From NCBI GenBank assembly GCA_029204225.1, contig CM055097.1:75415848-75479847 (forward strand): 64,000 nt of DNA, read 5' to 3'. Below the pieces are notes generated by a model. It worked only from the letters and a program-made list of their open reading frames with translations. It made no database searches and was not told where the DNA came from. This stretch comes from Diphasiastrum complanatum (Eukaryota > Streptophyta > Lycopodiopsida > Lycopodiales > Lycopodiaceae). This document shows positions 34,287-45,569 of this stretch, piece by piece (the stretch's first letter is position 1; every line of letters starts with the position of its first letter). Made by a program: the position numbers and the translations under genes.

Positions 34287-35309
34287 TTGCTGAGGGGATG
34301 CAAAAGCAACGAGGATCCATCATGGTATCTAGATTCTGCGGCCACCAGCCATATGACATATAACAGAGGCTTCTTTGTCACCTATGAGCTTATTGCAGGA
34401 GGTAAGGAGGTCATTGTGGGTAACAAAGGGGTCATTACTGCTGTTGGGATAGGATTTGTATGTCTACAGTTAAGTGAAGTGAAACATGTTATACTTAGTG
34501 AAGTATTGCATGTGCCTGACATTGCAAAGAACCTTGTATTAGTTAGTAACATAACATATATTAGTATTGAAATCACGTTTAGCAAAAAAGAGTGTAGCCT
34601 GATGGTTGATGGTTTTTCTATAGAAATTGGAAACAAAAAGGGGGGACTTTACAAGGTAGATGGTTCATGGTTTTTCTATAGCAATTGGGAACAGAAAGGG
34701 GAGACTTTACAAGGTAGATGGTTTTGCAAAAAAGAGAGAGATTGCCTGTGTTGCTACTATAGAAATATAAGAAATATAATGTTTGGCACAAGAGGTCTAG
34801 CAAAAGGGAATTTAGTGAGAGATTTTGACTTTGATTTCAATTCCGATATTGCGAGTTATGATGTCTGCCTGTATGGAAAACAAGTTAGAGGGCCGTTTGC
34901 TAGTTATGAGGGAAAACATGAACACCAGTTGTTAGGCCTGGTTCATTCTGATTTGTGTGGGCCTATGGAGGTAACGCCATTAGGGGGGGCAAGATACTAT
35001 GTCATATTTATAGATGATTGCTCTAGGATGGTGTTTATAGAGTTTTTAAAATGTAAGAGTCAAGCCTTCAATGCTTTCCAAGATTTCAAGAGACTTGTTG
35101 AGAATTATACAAGATGCAAAGTAAAGAAACTTAGGACAGACAATGGCGGGGGAAATAGGAGTAATGCATTTGACGACTTTTGCAACACTCATGGCATAAA
35201 ATGGGAGTTCACAATGCCATACACGCCACAACAAAATGGGCTTGCAGAGCACAAAAAACAAAACGATTATGGAGAAAGTCATATGTATGCTGCACTATGG
35301 GGAACATGA
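34287..35309 (+). pseudogene. Copia D protease-integrase fragment
   Basis: The frame is open for 340 codons but has no ATG start; it is the continuation of the gag-pol polyprotein. Order: protease active site SWYLDSAATSHMT (residues ~13-25), VLHVPDIAKNLV, then a damaged GAG-pre-integrase region containing a 64-bp tandem duplication (34605-34735). Next is the integrase core with HSDLCGPM, FIDDCSR, LRTDNGGG and TPQQNGLAEH. The D, D and E catalytic residues are all present. After the glutamate the frame is lost near 35290. The LWH.RLGH motif has been replaced by the duplication, so the polyprotein could not have been normal even before later mutations. Confidence 0.88.
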
Positions 35310-35673
35310 TGGGGAAATACCAAAATTGCTATAGGTAGAGGCTGCCAACACTATTGTACACGCCATAAACGGGTCACCAACAAAAGCTTTGAAGGGAAAG
35401 ACACCATACGAGGAGTGGCATGGACACAAAGAACCCTAAGTTACCTAAGGTCATTTGGATGTACAACTTTTAGTCTGATACTAACTGAGAACAGGAAAAA
35501 GCTAGATCAAAGGTCCATCAAATGCATGCTTGTTGGATATGCAGATGATGCCAAGGCTTACAGGATATATCATGCAAGGTCAAAATGAGGCTTATATCTC
35601 CAGGGATGTCGTTTTCTATGAGGAAGATGCATGACATGCAGAGAAGGAGAATGAACAAAGAAACAATAAAAAA
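35310..35673 (+). pseudogene. Copia D integrase C-terminal region, frameshifted
   Basis: Pieces such as YLRSFGCTTF and IKCMLVGYADDAKAYRI, typical of the integrase-to-RT linker (LGYS..KAYR-type), appear in alternating frames with several stops. Confidence 0.8.
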
Positions 35674-36386
35674 TTGCAGATTCTCGTGCTAAATGAATCA
35701 CCCAAACCATGTGAACACAATGACAGAATTGAGGTCGCTGAGAAAGGAATCACCGAGCAAGGGAAAGACTTAATAGTTGAGCAGCCAATGGAAGTCGAAC
35801 CCAAGAGGTCTATAAGAACGAAGAGGACGCCAAGGAAATTCAGGGACATGGTGTTCCTGATAACAGATGAGATGATAAAAGAATCCAACATCTATAGAGA
35901 ACCAGCAGCAAACATGGACTGGAACAAATGGAAGGAAGCACTGATCAAGGAGATGCATTCAATAGAGAAAAATCATGCTTGGGATTTGGTCAGATTGCCT
36001 GAAGGGAAAAAGCCTATAGGGTCCAAATGGGTGTTCAAAATCAAATATGACGCAGATGGGAATGTGAATAAGTACAAAGCTAGGATAGTGGAAAATGGGT
36101 ATTCCCAGATACATGGGATAGAATATGATGACACTTTTGCACCAGTGGCAAGGATCTCTTCCATCATAATTCTAGTGGCCTAGCCAACATTGAATGATCT
36201 TGAAATTTGTCACATGGATGTGAAAATTGCTTTCTTGAATGGGGAGCTGCATGAAGAAATATACATGTGCCAGCCATAAGGCTTTGAGGTTGGAGAAGGG
36301 TTGGTGTGCAGATTGAACAAGGCCATATACGGGCTAAAGCAAGCAATATCCAAATCTTGGTATGAGAGGGTTGAAGAATTCTCTTA
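35674..36386 (+). pseudogene. Copia D reverse transcriptase fragment
   Basis: N-terminal half of a copia RT (RVT_2). The linker KRSIRTKRTPRKFRD is followed by W.KWKEALIKEMHSIEKN, WDLVRLPEGKKPIGSKWVFK, NKYKARIVENGYSQIHGIEY and FAPVARI, in one open frame to 36183. A stop replaces the start of the next helix. Beyond it come the motif A region (HMDVKIAFLNGEL, catalytic Asp), EEIYMCQP, a stop in place of the usual Glu, and CRLNKAIYGLKQA. Similarity ends at about 36386, before the YVDD motif. The canonical VANGYSQ-like Lys-Gly pair reads VENG here. Confidence 0.9.
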
Positions 36387-38600
36387 GAGATGTTTACTGA
36401 TTGGTATTGAGGCAACGATGAAACTGGGCCACCATTATGACATTGGCATTCAATTGTACTTCAGATGTAGAGTTGCAAGGTCAACGATGGCTCTCTTCTT
36501 ACAATCCTTGTGTCTTTTGAAAACGAACATCACTTTTTCCCACCTGAGGAAGGTTTTTTAGCTCTCAAACAAAGGTGAATTCATCACAAAGACACTAACA
36601 CATCCTTACAATGGAATTTCTGCTTCTCATGACAGAACTATAAGAATACCCCCAAAGTAAAATTGACAAAATTAAAAATTATCTCTCCCTACTTGTCACA
36701 CAGTCTTCATGCCTCACACACCTAACAGAGATCTCTCACTCATGCAATCTTTCAAGAATGAAACTACATGAAGCATATACTTGTATTGGTTGAAATTCTC
36801 ACTCTTGAAGGCTCTCTCAACATGAGATTGGGAATGATACATACAAACATGTATAAAAATTCTTCCATACTAGTTAGACTTTCTCATTATGAACTTCATG
36901 AAGAAACGTTAAGAACCACACCCACACATAACCAACACACATATGAGGGCAACAGTACTGATGCTGGTTATGCCCTACGTGAGTAACAGAGGTCCTGCCA
37001 CATCCAATCCTAGGAGCTTCCTCTGTTAGCCCGTGCTCCCGAGCCAATGAGAGTTTTCTAGGCTCTCAGAAGTATGACTGTAAGGAGGGGGTTCTAGTAC
37101 TTTCGATGCAATGATTCATGAGCTTTCTAGGGTCATGGTCACGTAAAAACTTTCGATTGCTAATTCGCGCTAGGATCTCACTAATATCTCTCTTCCCATT
37201 GAATTTGGCTTGCAGCTAGTAAAAATACTATATGGGCTTGAAACCGATTTACTACCTATGTGCTCGTGGGGTGCAAGTTATACACATCGCCTTGCTTGAT
37301 AGGCGGTGGTATGTTCGCCGACCGTCGGGTCTAGGTATTTCACTAGACAGTATTGATGACGGGTGTGACTAGTGATTCCTAACCCAGGTGGCGTATTTCG
37401 GCATGTTGGGTGGACTGCCTGCCCGCTCTTGTATTTCAAAGAGGTCGGGTTTACCAATTCGACCCGTCACGAACACTTCATACAATGCATTGATAAGGAT
37501 TGTTTGAAATGGATGTGAACCCAAAAAGAAACCATGAGCAATAATGAGAATGTCTTATCAGTGATCAATCTCGATTATGACTTGATTCTATGCAATAGCA
37601 TCAAAGACGGTTCACATGTGTTTTAGTAATGAAAAAATCGCTACGGGTCACCACTTTCAACAATGCTAAAATCAAGGTACAAAACAGGGCATCCAAAATG
37701 CTTTTTATAGAAATATGACAAGATTAAAAATAAAATAGTACCTCACATGAAAGGGAAAGCCAGTATGCTGCAATAGCCCCAAGTCTTGAGTTTTTGGCAA
37801 ACCGTGATATTGTCAATTCCGGGCCTCCTAGAGATGGAGTCAAGGGAAAGGATAGAGAGCAACTGGAAGCGATGAAGAATGAGAAGCCTTTACATCCAAT
37901 TGCTCTCTGCCAACGATGAATGAACAGCAAAACAGAATTCACACTCAATCAATTCTCTGTCTGTGGTAACGACGGAAGCAATTCTCAGTGATTTTCAAGT
38001 GGAGCTCCTATTGAATGATTCAGACCACTGCAAACATTTGTTCAGAATTTTTAAACTTTTACAGATCAAAACAAAGAATCTATCATGTATACTTGTTGGA
38101 CTGAGCATCATGATTCGAAAGGTTCTCCTTGGCTGATGATGTCACCAAAAGTTTCATCTAGAACTAATCTTGCTTGGTAATTGTAGGTAACCACAACAGC
38201 AGCAGAGCAGAAATAGCTCGTTTAATGATCGTCTCGCTACCGTTGGATTTTTTATTGAATGCTTCCAACCTGCCAGTAGCGCAGCTGTTGTTATCTCTTC
38301 ATGATTATGGCTATAAAACTACCAAAGAAGTGTACTATCAACAACACTTATTCTTCCACATGATCACAGACTAGAAGTATCGTTCATCTGGAAAATGTGA
38401 TGGGGTACTGGTTGTAGCAATCTGGCAGCAACATGACTTGATGGTTTTCCGATAATGATTCTCTAATAACAGTGATGGTCACCTCAACAGAAGTGCGATT
38501 AATTGGCAATTAGAAGTGCGATTGAATCTTCCAAAAATCTCCTTCGGAGATCAGCGAGCAACTGGCCACAGAGGTGCGATTTACCTGCCACAGTGATTTC
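36387..38600. other. 2.2 kb without a recognised gene
   Basis: No transposon protein is visible. 37000-37450 is more GC-rich than its surroundings. A 74-codon minus-strand stretch (37724-37948) and a 72-codon plus-strand one (36768-36986) look like chance. The region could be an untranslated part, LTR or flank of copia D or E, but I found no matching copy. Confidence 0.4.
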
Positions 38601-39540
38601 CACAAAGAAGAAGTGCTTGAGAGGTGACAATGGTGGTGAGTACATATCTAACAAGTTCAAGGCCTTTTGTGATGAGCATGGGATCAAGAGAGAGTATACA
38701 ACATCAAGGACCCCACAACAAAATGGAGTGGCTGAAAGGAAGAATAGGACTTTATGTGAAAGTGCTAAAGCTATGAGGTTTAAGTGCTAATCTTGACAAA
38801 CCATTTTGGTATCAAGCTTTGTTGTGTGCCAATTTCTTGTGCAATAGGTGGCCGAGTGCTATTTTGGATGGAAGGACACCTTTTGAGATGCTATTCAAGA
38901 GGAGGCCGAGTGTCAACTTTCTAAGAACCTTTGGATGCACATGCTATGTCAACATTACTCTTGATGATAGGACCAAGGAGGATCCATCTTCAAAAAGAGG
39001 TATTTTTGTTGGATATAGTGAGGTGAGTAAAGCCTACAAGGTTGACATTCCTTCTACTAACAAAGTGATTGTTGGTAGAGATGTCATTTTTTATGAGAGA
39101 AATATTACAAAGGTGTCTTCAAGCATGATTGATGGTAGAGTGGATGGATCTAACATTCTTGATGTTGATGAAAAGGATCCTACTTTGGATGGTGATGATG
39201 ATGGACCTTCATCTAGTCAAAAGCCAAGGAGAACATCAAGAGAAAGACAAGTACCTCCAAGGCTCACATATGATCAAAAGGGTAAGCAAGTAGTTTCTGG
39301 AAATTATGTTGCTTTCCTAACCTCTTTGGATGAGCCTACAAGTGTAGATCAAGCAGGGAAAGAAGAGGAGTGGATCCAAGCAATGGATCTCAAGTATCAA
39401 GCTCTTATGAAGAATGGAACATGGAGATTGGTGGAGTTTCCTAAGGACAAGAAAGCTATTGGATGCAAATGGATCTTCAAGGTGAAGACAAACCAAGATG
39501 GATCTATCAACAAGTACAAGGCAAGGTTAGTGGTAAAAGG
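38601..39540 (+). pseudogene. Copia E integrase to RT fragment, broken by LTR A
   Basis: Plus-strand copia sequence of a lineage different from D. It starts inside the integrase core at LRGDNGGEYISNKF and has TPQQNGVAERKNRTL with the catalytic Glu. After a frameshift near 38790 it is open from 38819 for 240 codons: the LFKRRPSVNFLRTFGC linker, GIFVGYSE...AYKV, DVIFYERN, an acidic DDD-rich hinge, EEEWIQAMDLKYQAL, WRLVEFPKDKKAIGCKWIFK and NKYKARLVVKG. Exactly there, at 39540, LTR A begins, and its first bases extend the open frame by 18 codons before a stop. It is one of the best preserved coding stretches in the window. Confidence 0.92.
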
Positions 39541-40350
39541 TGTGAAAAATGCAAAAATAAGCTTGGTAGAGGCCAAAAATCTTGTATATAGATAAACACA
39601 CGTGTGAAACTAATGTACTTGTCATGTACCATAGTCATATAGGATGTACATATGATTTAATTCAAGTTCTAGTGGCTAAAAAGGCCAAAAACTAGTTTTC
39701 TAGACATATGACACATGCCATCAATCTATTGATTGCATGAGCCACATCCTTTGGTTAGGTGTCATATCCATGTGTAGAGAACAACTCACACATGTGGAAT
39801 AAACTGAAGTAGGTGAATTTTGAGTTCTAGAAGATTTCCAAGTAGATCTTTATATAGAAGGAAAATAGACCAAAAGTGCTCAAAATAGAAGGTTTTGTCC
39901 AAGTGTCAGTTTTGCATGATGAATCATCATATGACAAAGCACCTTCACACAAGTGGGATCAGAGGGATGATCAGTACCATGAGCTCTCACTTATTGTATA
40001 TATAGAGCCACATTTGGCCATAATCAGTGTGAGACACCAATATTGGTTTTGGAAGCAATTTTGAGTGTTTCTCTCCATTTGTCTACATTTGTTTTGATGG
40101 TTTTGAGGTTCTATCAATGTGTACTTGATTTTTAGGTTGGAGTCCATACTCAGACAATTTTTCACACGTGTGAAACCAGAAAGTACACCTACCTTCAATT
40201 AATGATTGTTCTTGTTAGGATTTTGTGTCTATAATTGATTTAGATTGATCTTAATCTCAAGTAGATTGATAGATCAAGTAATCTGACAACCAATCCCTCT
40301 TGAGGATCAGATTAGGATCCACTCTTGGTCCTTTTTGTACTTTTTTCACA
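39541..40350 (+). mobile_element. LTR A, complete, inserted into copia E
   Basis: 810 bp, TGTGAAAAATGC...TTTTTTCACA. A TATA-like box is at about 39995-40004. CACGTG palindromes are at 39599-39604 and 40165-40170. The left border is sharp because it interrupts the copia E reading frame. No second A LTR lies downstream, so the element body or 3' end was deleted or replaced. Confidence 0.92.
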
Positions 40351-40363
40351 TGGTATCAAAGCC
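40351..40363 (+). promoter_or_regulatory. Primer-binding site of element A
   Basis: TGGTATCAAAGCC directly abuts the LTR. It matches the initiator tRNA-Met consensus TGGTATCAGAGC except for one G-to-A. Confidence 0.88.
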
Positions 40364-41600
40364 TAGTACAAGAGGTTTTGTTGAAATTGATAGGGTTAAT
40401 CCAAATCAAAGCCAAAATTAGCAATTTTTTGGAAACTAGTCAAATTTTGGGTAGCGAGTTGGATTTGATAGATATTATCAAAAATTTTGGATCAGAATTT
40501 GTTGTGGGCTGTAGGAACTCCTTTCACACGTGTGAGTACGTACAGCTCCGGTTTTGGCTGAGAAAATTCAAAAATTTGTACAATTTGACTCACACACCCA
40601 ATTTGAGAGATTTTTGGTGCAAAATCAAGCATTTTCTATAAATAATCTAATCCCTTGATTAGTTCTTGGATTAGATCAGCCAAGAAATTAAATTTGAAGC
40701 TTGAAATAGGTGCATTAATTGATCATCTCTGATTTTTTGAGTGCATGTTGAAGTTGAGAGAGATTTTGCTAAAAATCATAGGTTGAGTGATATGCAAGGT
40801 GAGAGGTTGAAATCCATTGTACCATCACTCTAGATTTGTTCAAGAGTGATAGGGTAAAGTTTAGAAGCATCAATTTTCTAGAAAACATCATCGGATCTGT
40901 CCTCCAAGTGAAACCTTTGAGAGTTTCTAGTGTCTATGCAAATCTTTTGTGGAATTTGACATAGATTGGCTTCAATTGAAAGAAGAGATTGAGATCCAAG
41001 TCACATTATTCAATCCTACTCAATTTGTTTGAGTGTTTGTGAGGTTTGAAAAGAGTCATTAAGGTGTCTATGGCAAATGTGTAGATAGAGATACAATTTT
41101 CTAAGAGTTCATATTTGAGTATTCATGCATGGTTGAGATCTTTGTGAATCTCTAGTTGTCTAATTTTTTAAGCTTTGTGAAAAATTGGTGGTATAGTTTG
41201 TTGTCAAAGCAAATCAAATTCATTCTAAATCTCAAGTGTGAGATTATTTGGGTCAAGAGTGAGTCTAAAATAAGTGATTAAGTTTTATTTTCCTGTATTT
41301 GAAACAAAACCCATCTTTTGTTCAAGAATCTCAAGTGTTGAGAGAACCAGTCAAGTGAAAAGAAAAATCCAGGTGTCAAATCTTTTTCATATCCATTTCA
41401 ACTTTCAAAAGAAAGAGTCATTGGTATCTGATGAATCCAATAGGAGTTTGGATCTGATTTCTTTTGTGATTTGATTCAAAGATTGTGTGCTTTTGTCTCA
41501 ATGATCAAAGCAAAGTTTCCAAGTGACTAGTCATTAGTATGAAGATTGATTCTTAGGTTTGTGAGCTAGATCTTTTGTAGATCATTCTAGATTATCGAAG
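40364..41600 (+). mobile_element. Leader of element A, non-coding
   Basis: 1.2 kb of AT-rich sequence between the primer site and the next ORF. Only short open stretches occur. A CACGTG palindrome is at 40527-40532. Confidence 0.5.
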
Positions 41601-42929
41601 ATGTTCAAATCTAGTCTCTTGAAAGTCACAAATTACATTTGTAAAATCATATCACAGGTTTTTATTCACATGGCATCAATAGGTGGCATCCTATTGAAGG
41701 AAAGAAAGGATCCTAAGTACAACCTTTGTGGCAAGGGAGGATATATTTTCTCAAGATGCTACAAAAAGAAGATCAATCCATCCAAGGAGAACCAAAGCAA
41801 CGGGGCCGAGGTGAAGGATGGAGCTTCAAGTTTGAAATGCAAATACAAGAAGGACAAGTCCAAGGGAAGGTGTTTCCTTTGTGGAAAGGTGAATGAGGCT
41901 TGGAGTCTCACAAGGACTTGCAAGATTTGTCTTCAAGAGTCCATCACAACACATGTCAAATCTTTTGAAAATTTTCATTTGGAAGTGCATTATTTGGTGC
42001 AAGATACAAAGATATATGGCACTTTCTTAAAAGTAACTTGGATTTATTTCATGTCCTTGGAGAGTAGTTTGCTTGGAACTTTAGATAAGCTCAAACTTAT
42101 TGTTATTATCCAAGAGAAATTAATCAAGAATAAGGAGCAATCTCAAAATGAAAATAGTTTCATTTATGCTATCATGCCAACTTATGAAGAACCATTTTGC
42201 TTTGAAGAGATTTTTGTATCTCAAAGGTGGATTAAGGCAATACTAGTTGAGTGTGATGCCTTAAAAGATAGCAAAATATGTTTTTCTTGTAAGCTTACAT
42301 TAGTTATGAAGTCAAGGAAATGGAAATATCTTCATAATGTAGGATCTTTTGGTTTCAATAAGATCATGAATGATGTGTTCATTCATAAAGATGAAAATGG
42401 TAAGTTTTCAATCTTAAAGGCAAGTTGTAAACTTCTTATGAGAATAAGTGAAGCATCCAAAGTGGACACTTATATCCATAAGCAAGTAGTTAGCCTTATT
42501 GAGATGGAAATGCCTTTTGATTTCAATATTAGAAAAATCATGCCAAGTTGTGGTGATTTTTGGACTTATGTTTCTAGCATAAGTATTCTTGATAATCATA
42601 GGAAGTGCATATTGAATGGTCATACTTGTTGTGATCATTATGAGACATGGAGGTCTCAGATTTCCATCAAAAAGGAGCACCATGAAGAGGATCTTAAGGA
42701 GTCATCTCAAGGTTCAAATGTGCCAAGGATTGAGGAGGAGAATTCTTCTCAAGGTTCAAGTGTGCCAAGGATTGAGGAGGAGAGACCTTCTCAAGTTGAA
42801 ATTCCAAAAAGAAACTCAAGAAATATGGTTGAGTCCATGTGGCTCACATTTCAAGGGAAAGAGGAGAATATCTCATGTGAATATCACATACTTACTTCTC
42901 TTATGTCATTTGATAAATCGATTTGCTAG
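41601..42929 (+). CDS. 442-codon ORF of scrambled retroelement character
   Basis: This is the longest open frame in the window, with a real ATG at 41601; a second ATG at codon 24 opens MASIGG, a gag-like start. Visible parts: two zinc-knuckle-like motifs, LCGKGGYIFSRCYKKK (about residues 42-57; first Cys and His missing) and CFLCGKVNEAWSLTRTC (about 91-107; no His at the expected place); Lys-rich linkers; EEPFCFEEIFVSQRWIKA (about 196-213), which resembles the entry to copia RT; and two tandem copies of SSQGSxVPRIEEE near residue 375, followed by RNSRN, like the integrase-RT hinge. The order is not that of a normal polyprotein. It lies between LTR A with its primer site and LTR F. It may be the gag of a non-autonomous element or a chance-open relic; no enzymatic function is visible. 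Confidence 0.5.
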   Translation: MFKSSLLKVTNYICKIISQVFIHMASIGGILLKERKDPKYNLCGKGGYIFSRCYKKKINPSKENQSNGAEVKDGASSLKCKYKKDKSKGRCFLCGKVNEAWSLTRTCKICLQESITTHVKSFENFHLEVHYLVQDTKIYGTFLKVTWIYFMSLESSLLGTLDKLKLIVIIQEKLIKNKEQSQNENSFIYAIMPTYEEPFCFEEIFVSQRWIKAILVECDALKDSKICFSCKLTLVMKSRKWKYLHNVGSFGFNKIMNDVFIHKDENGKFSILKASCKLLMRISEASKVDTYIHKQVVSLIEMEMPFDFNIRKIMPSCGDFWTYVSSISILDNHRKCILNGHTCCDHYETWRSQISIKKEHHEEDLKESSQGSNVPRIEEENSSQGSSVPRIEEERPSQVEIPKRNSRNMVESMWLTFQGKEENISCEYHILTSLMSFDKSIC

Positions 42930-42994
42930 ACTTAGAAGTTGACTTTTCAAAGTTCATTAGTCTAAATTTCATCTGAATAAACACTTTTTGAAAG

Positions 42995-43477
42995 TGTGGG
43001 AAAGTTAGAATGCGAGTTTGAGTAGATTCAATTTGAATAGTTGGGTACATTGAATCTAAACCCAAAATTAGTAGGGTTAGCATTTTGGTGGGAAAGCCAA
43101 GTGGCCAAATAGGGTTTGGACCTGTTATAAAAGGATGTAACTCGTGGAGAGAGTGATATTCTCTCTTCTCTACCTCATTTCATGCTTATACATGGTTCTC
43201 TTGGGTTCTACTATCCATTGGTGCACTATCTTGGTGATTGCTTGCAATTCTATGTGTAGAACAATCTATATTTGTTATACAGTAGCTTGCTGGTTTTGTA
43301 CGGACAACAACAGTACATAATCATTTCATTCAAGTTTGATCAAGTTCTATTGGTGTTTGCATCTCAATTTGTGTGTAGATGCTGATTTTTCTACATTGAT
43401 GAGATTGGTAGTGTATTTCTCTTTCTACCCAAAGATCATTCAAGTAGATCGGATGTTAAGGATTTGAAATCTTTCAC
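42995..43477 (+). mobile_element. LTR F, plus copy, 3' truncated
   Basis: From TGTGGGAAAG; the part from about 43150 on matches the reverse complement of 48722-49087. A TATA box (TTATAAAAGG) is at about 43125-43134. The last ~25 bp of the LTR are missing, cut by the gypsy K sequence. Confidence 0.8.
43125..43134 (+). promoter_or_regulatory. TATA box in LTR F
   Basis: TTATAAAAGG, a strong match to the plant TATA consensus. The inverted copy at 48.7-49.1 kb lacks this part. Confidence 0.6.
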
Positions 43478-44110
43478 CCATCATGGGCTAGAGATTCGAG
43501 GGGAGCCTTGTCTTTCTCTTGCCGGGATGGGGCTTGGAATTTATTGGGGATTGGTGTAGGACTAGAGACAATTTCAGAAATTTTTCGAACAATGGTGAGG
43601 TCACCCGACGGTTGAATTTGAAGTGGTTTTTTCATTTTCTCTTTCATAGTATGACCACGTGGTTGAGTTTTTGGTGGTGGAGATGTGTGTGGATGAGGGA
43701 CAGTTGGTACGTCATGGAGGATCTTGTTATCAATTTGAAAGATAGTCTCCTCCTCACAGAGATCCCATGGATAGTGTGGGCGTTTGGGACGGTAGAATTT
43801 TGTCTCAGGTTCTTCAATTGCAACCTTGGCACGGTTCCACCTTGAAAGCATGTTGCGGATAGGTCCTAGGTGGGAGTGCTTCCATATAGTTGAGGATCTG
43901 AAGATCAGAAATGTCCATATCTTCTGGGCAATTCTGAATTTGTAAGACGTTCTCATCATCAATGAATTAATCGCCTGGTTCATTAGTAGGTAGCCATGCA
44001 ACATTTAGCAGTTCATCATGGTGTGGAAGAATATCAATAAAATTGACATTGATGATAGGTGTATCTAGATCAGGTAATTGGTCATGATCGATCGGGAGTG
44101 GACAGGTACA
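43478..44110 (-). pseudogene. Gypsy K, region between protease and RT
   Basis: A minus-strand open stretch (44004-43474, 176 codons). It is Pro-, Lys- and Thr-rich with no catalytic motif, as is usual for the spacer between protease and reverse transcriptase of large gypsy elements. It is frameshifted against the protease part. RT, RNase H and integrase are absent because the element is truncated at LTR F. Confidence 0.65.
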
Positions 44111-44945
44111 ATTATCCTGATGCTGAGCACAATAATCGGCATTCACACAATCAATGGTAGCTAGACTGTGACTCCAGTTTATGGTTTCAGTAGATTTAAC
44201 ATAATGACCTTTTTCATGGCTGGACTGGTATGGCTCAAATACTAAGTTGGTGGTTGAGGATCCCTCGTCATGGATGTGTGCAGGTTTGAGTTTACTCGTT
44301 GAGTCAATGGTGACAGAACTGTCACGATTGCCAAAAGTGATTCGGCCTTTGCTCCAGTCATGAACGACTCGTGCATTGGTGAGCCACGGACGACCAAGTA
44401 GTAATTCATAAGAATAGGCATTACAAGTACTACGAGATCAACAGAAAACTTGAGACCTCCTAGTTTGATCAGCATGTGCAGAAGGAAACCGATAGGTCGG
44501 ACCACACTTTGATCAGCCATCCGAAGCTGACAAGTAGGTTTGGCTAGCTTGTTGTTCAGATTTCATTCCATCATGAGGGATGTGGAAACGATATTAAGCC
44601 CAGAACCTCCATCGAGTACTGCTAAAACTTCACGAGATTGATGATGGGTAGCTGGGATTTTGATGTTGCCTCGTTCGCTGAGTGGATTGGTTAGATGTAA
44701 GGACATTTCAGGCAACTCGTCAATAATGGTGGTGGTATTGGATTGGATCTGTTGTTTCCACTGGCCAACATGCTTCCAAAGTACATGGAAGGGAAGAGTG
44801 ACATTGGCTTGTAGTAGATCTCCCCAAACTTCGGTACCTTCAAGGGTTTTGCTTTGAAAGGGCTTGGGAGGTACTTTATGGGATGAGAAAGATTGTTGGT
44901 CGGCATTGCGAATTTGTTGGCGATACTCATGATGCAGCCGAATTT
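44111..44945 (-). pseudogene. Gypsy K protease fragment
   Basis: Minus-strand retroviral-type aspartic protease region of a Ty3/gypsy element. The active site reads VLDGGSGLNIVS near 44600: the position normally occupied by Ser or Thr after the catalytic Asp is Gly. A stop follows soon after, then the frame continues with RMADQSVVRPIGFL and, after a further frameshift, a GRPWL-type flap signature with VVHDWSKGRI. The domain order gag-protease-spacer on the minus strand agrees with the primer-binding site and LTR to the right. A changed active site plus stops mean it is inactive. Confidence 0.8.
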
Positions 44946-44966
44946 CTTCAGACGGGTGACGTTAAA

Positions 44967-45428
44967 CTATCGAGGTTGAATCATCACTGGAGGAACAACC
45001 TGTAGTTGAGTTTTGCTGGGTGCAAGTGTAGGGGCTTGGCGTTGGGTTTGTGTCCGAGTCAAGACCCAAACAGGATGTGTTTCGATTGGTAACGTTTTTA
45101 CTTGCACTGAATAGACAGGAGCGGCTGGCTTAGATCGGGATGGTTTGAAACGCTTGATGAGAGCGTCCTTGAGGGTGGTCGAAGAAGCAAGATCAGGAGC
45201 TTCGAGATTCAAGTACCACTCCTTGGCGGTGCCATAGCGTACCATGGAAAATAGACGAAGCTTTTCAGTTTCAGAGGTATCTCCATAAAAACGGCATGCA
45301 TTATCAAGGTCTTGGAGAAATCGGAATGGGTCAGATTCACCATCGTACTTTGGTGCATCGATACGTGGAATTCCTCGTTCTAGTCGTGGAGGAGTTGGAT
45401 TAGAATATTCAGCACAATCACGAGACAT
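44967..45428 (-). pseudogene. Gypsy K gag (Retrotrans_gag domain)
   Basis: A minus-strand gag beginning at the ATG complementary to 45426-45428 (MSRDCAEYSNPTPP). I prefer this start to the one at 45569 because the upstream 47 codons are hydrophobic and unlike gag. The capsid core is clear: PRIDAPKYDGESDPFRFL, then RFYGDTSETEKLRLFSMVR, then AKEWYLNL and LKDALIKRFKPS, the conserved W..L and F of the Retrotrans_gag family. It is followed by a Pro/Thr/Gln-rich tail ending in a stop at 44967, about 150 codons in all, shorter than a typical gypsy gag; no zinc knuckle was seen. Confidence 0.85.
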
Positions 45429-45569
45429 GATGTAGAATATAGATGAGCAGGATAGTACTATACTTGGTAAAAGGACAGTTTGCTTGCATAATGAATATTG
45501 TAGGACAAAAACTGGTCTTTCTGATCGTAATAGAATTCGCGGACATGCTGAGAAAACATGGAAAGACAA

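Noticed and set aside
37260..37460. GC-rich stretch suspected to be an rRNA or tRNA scrap
   Set aside because: No match to conserved rRNA cores or to a tRNA cloverleaf could be seen by eye.
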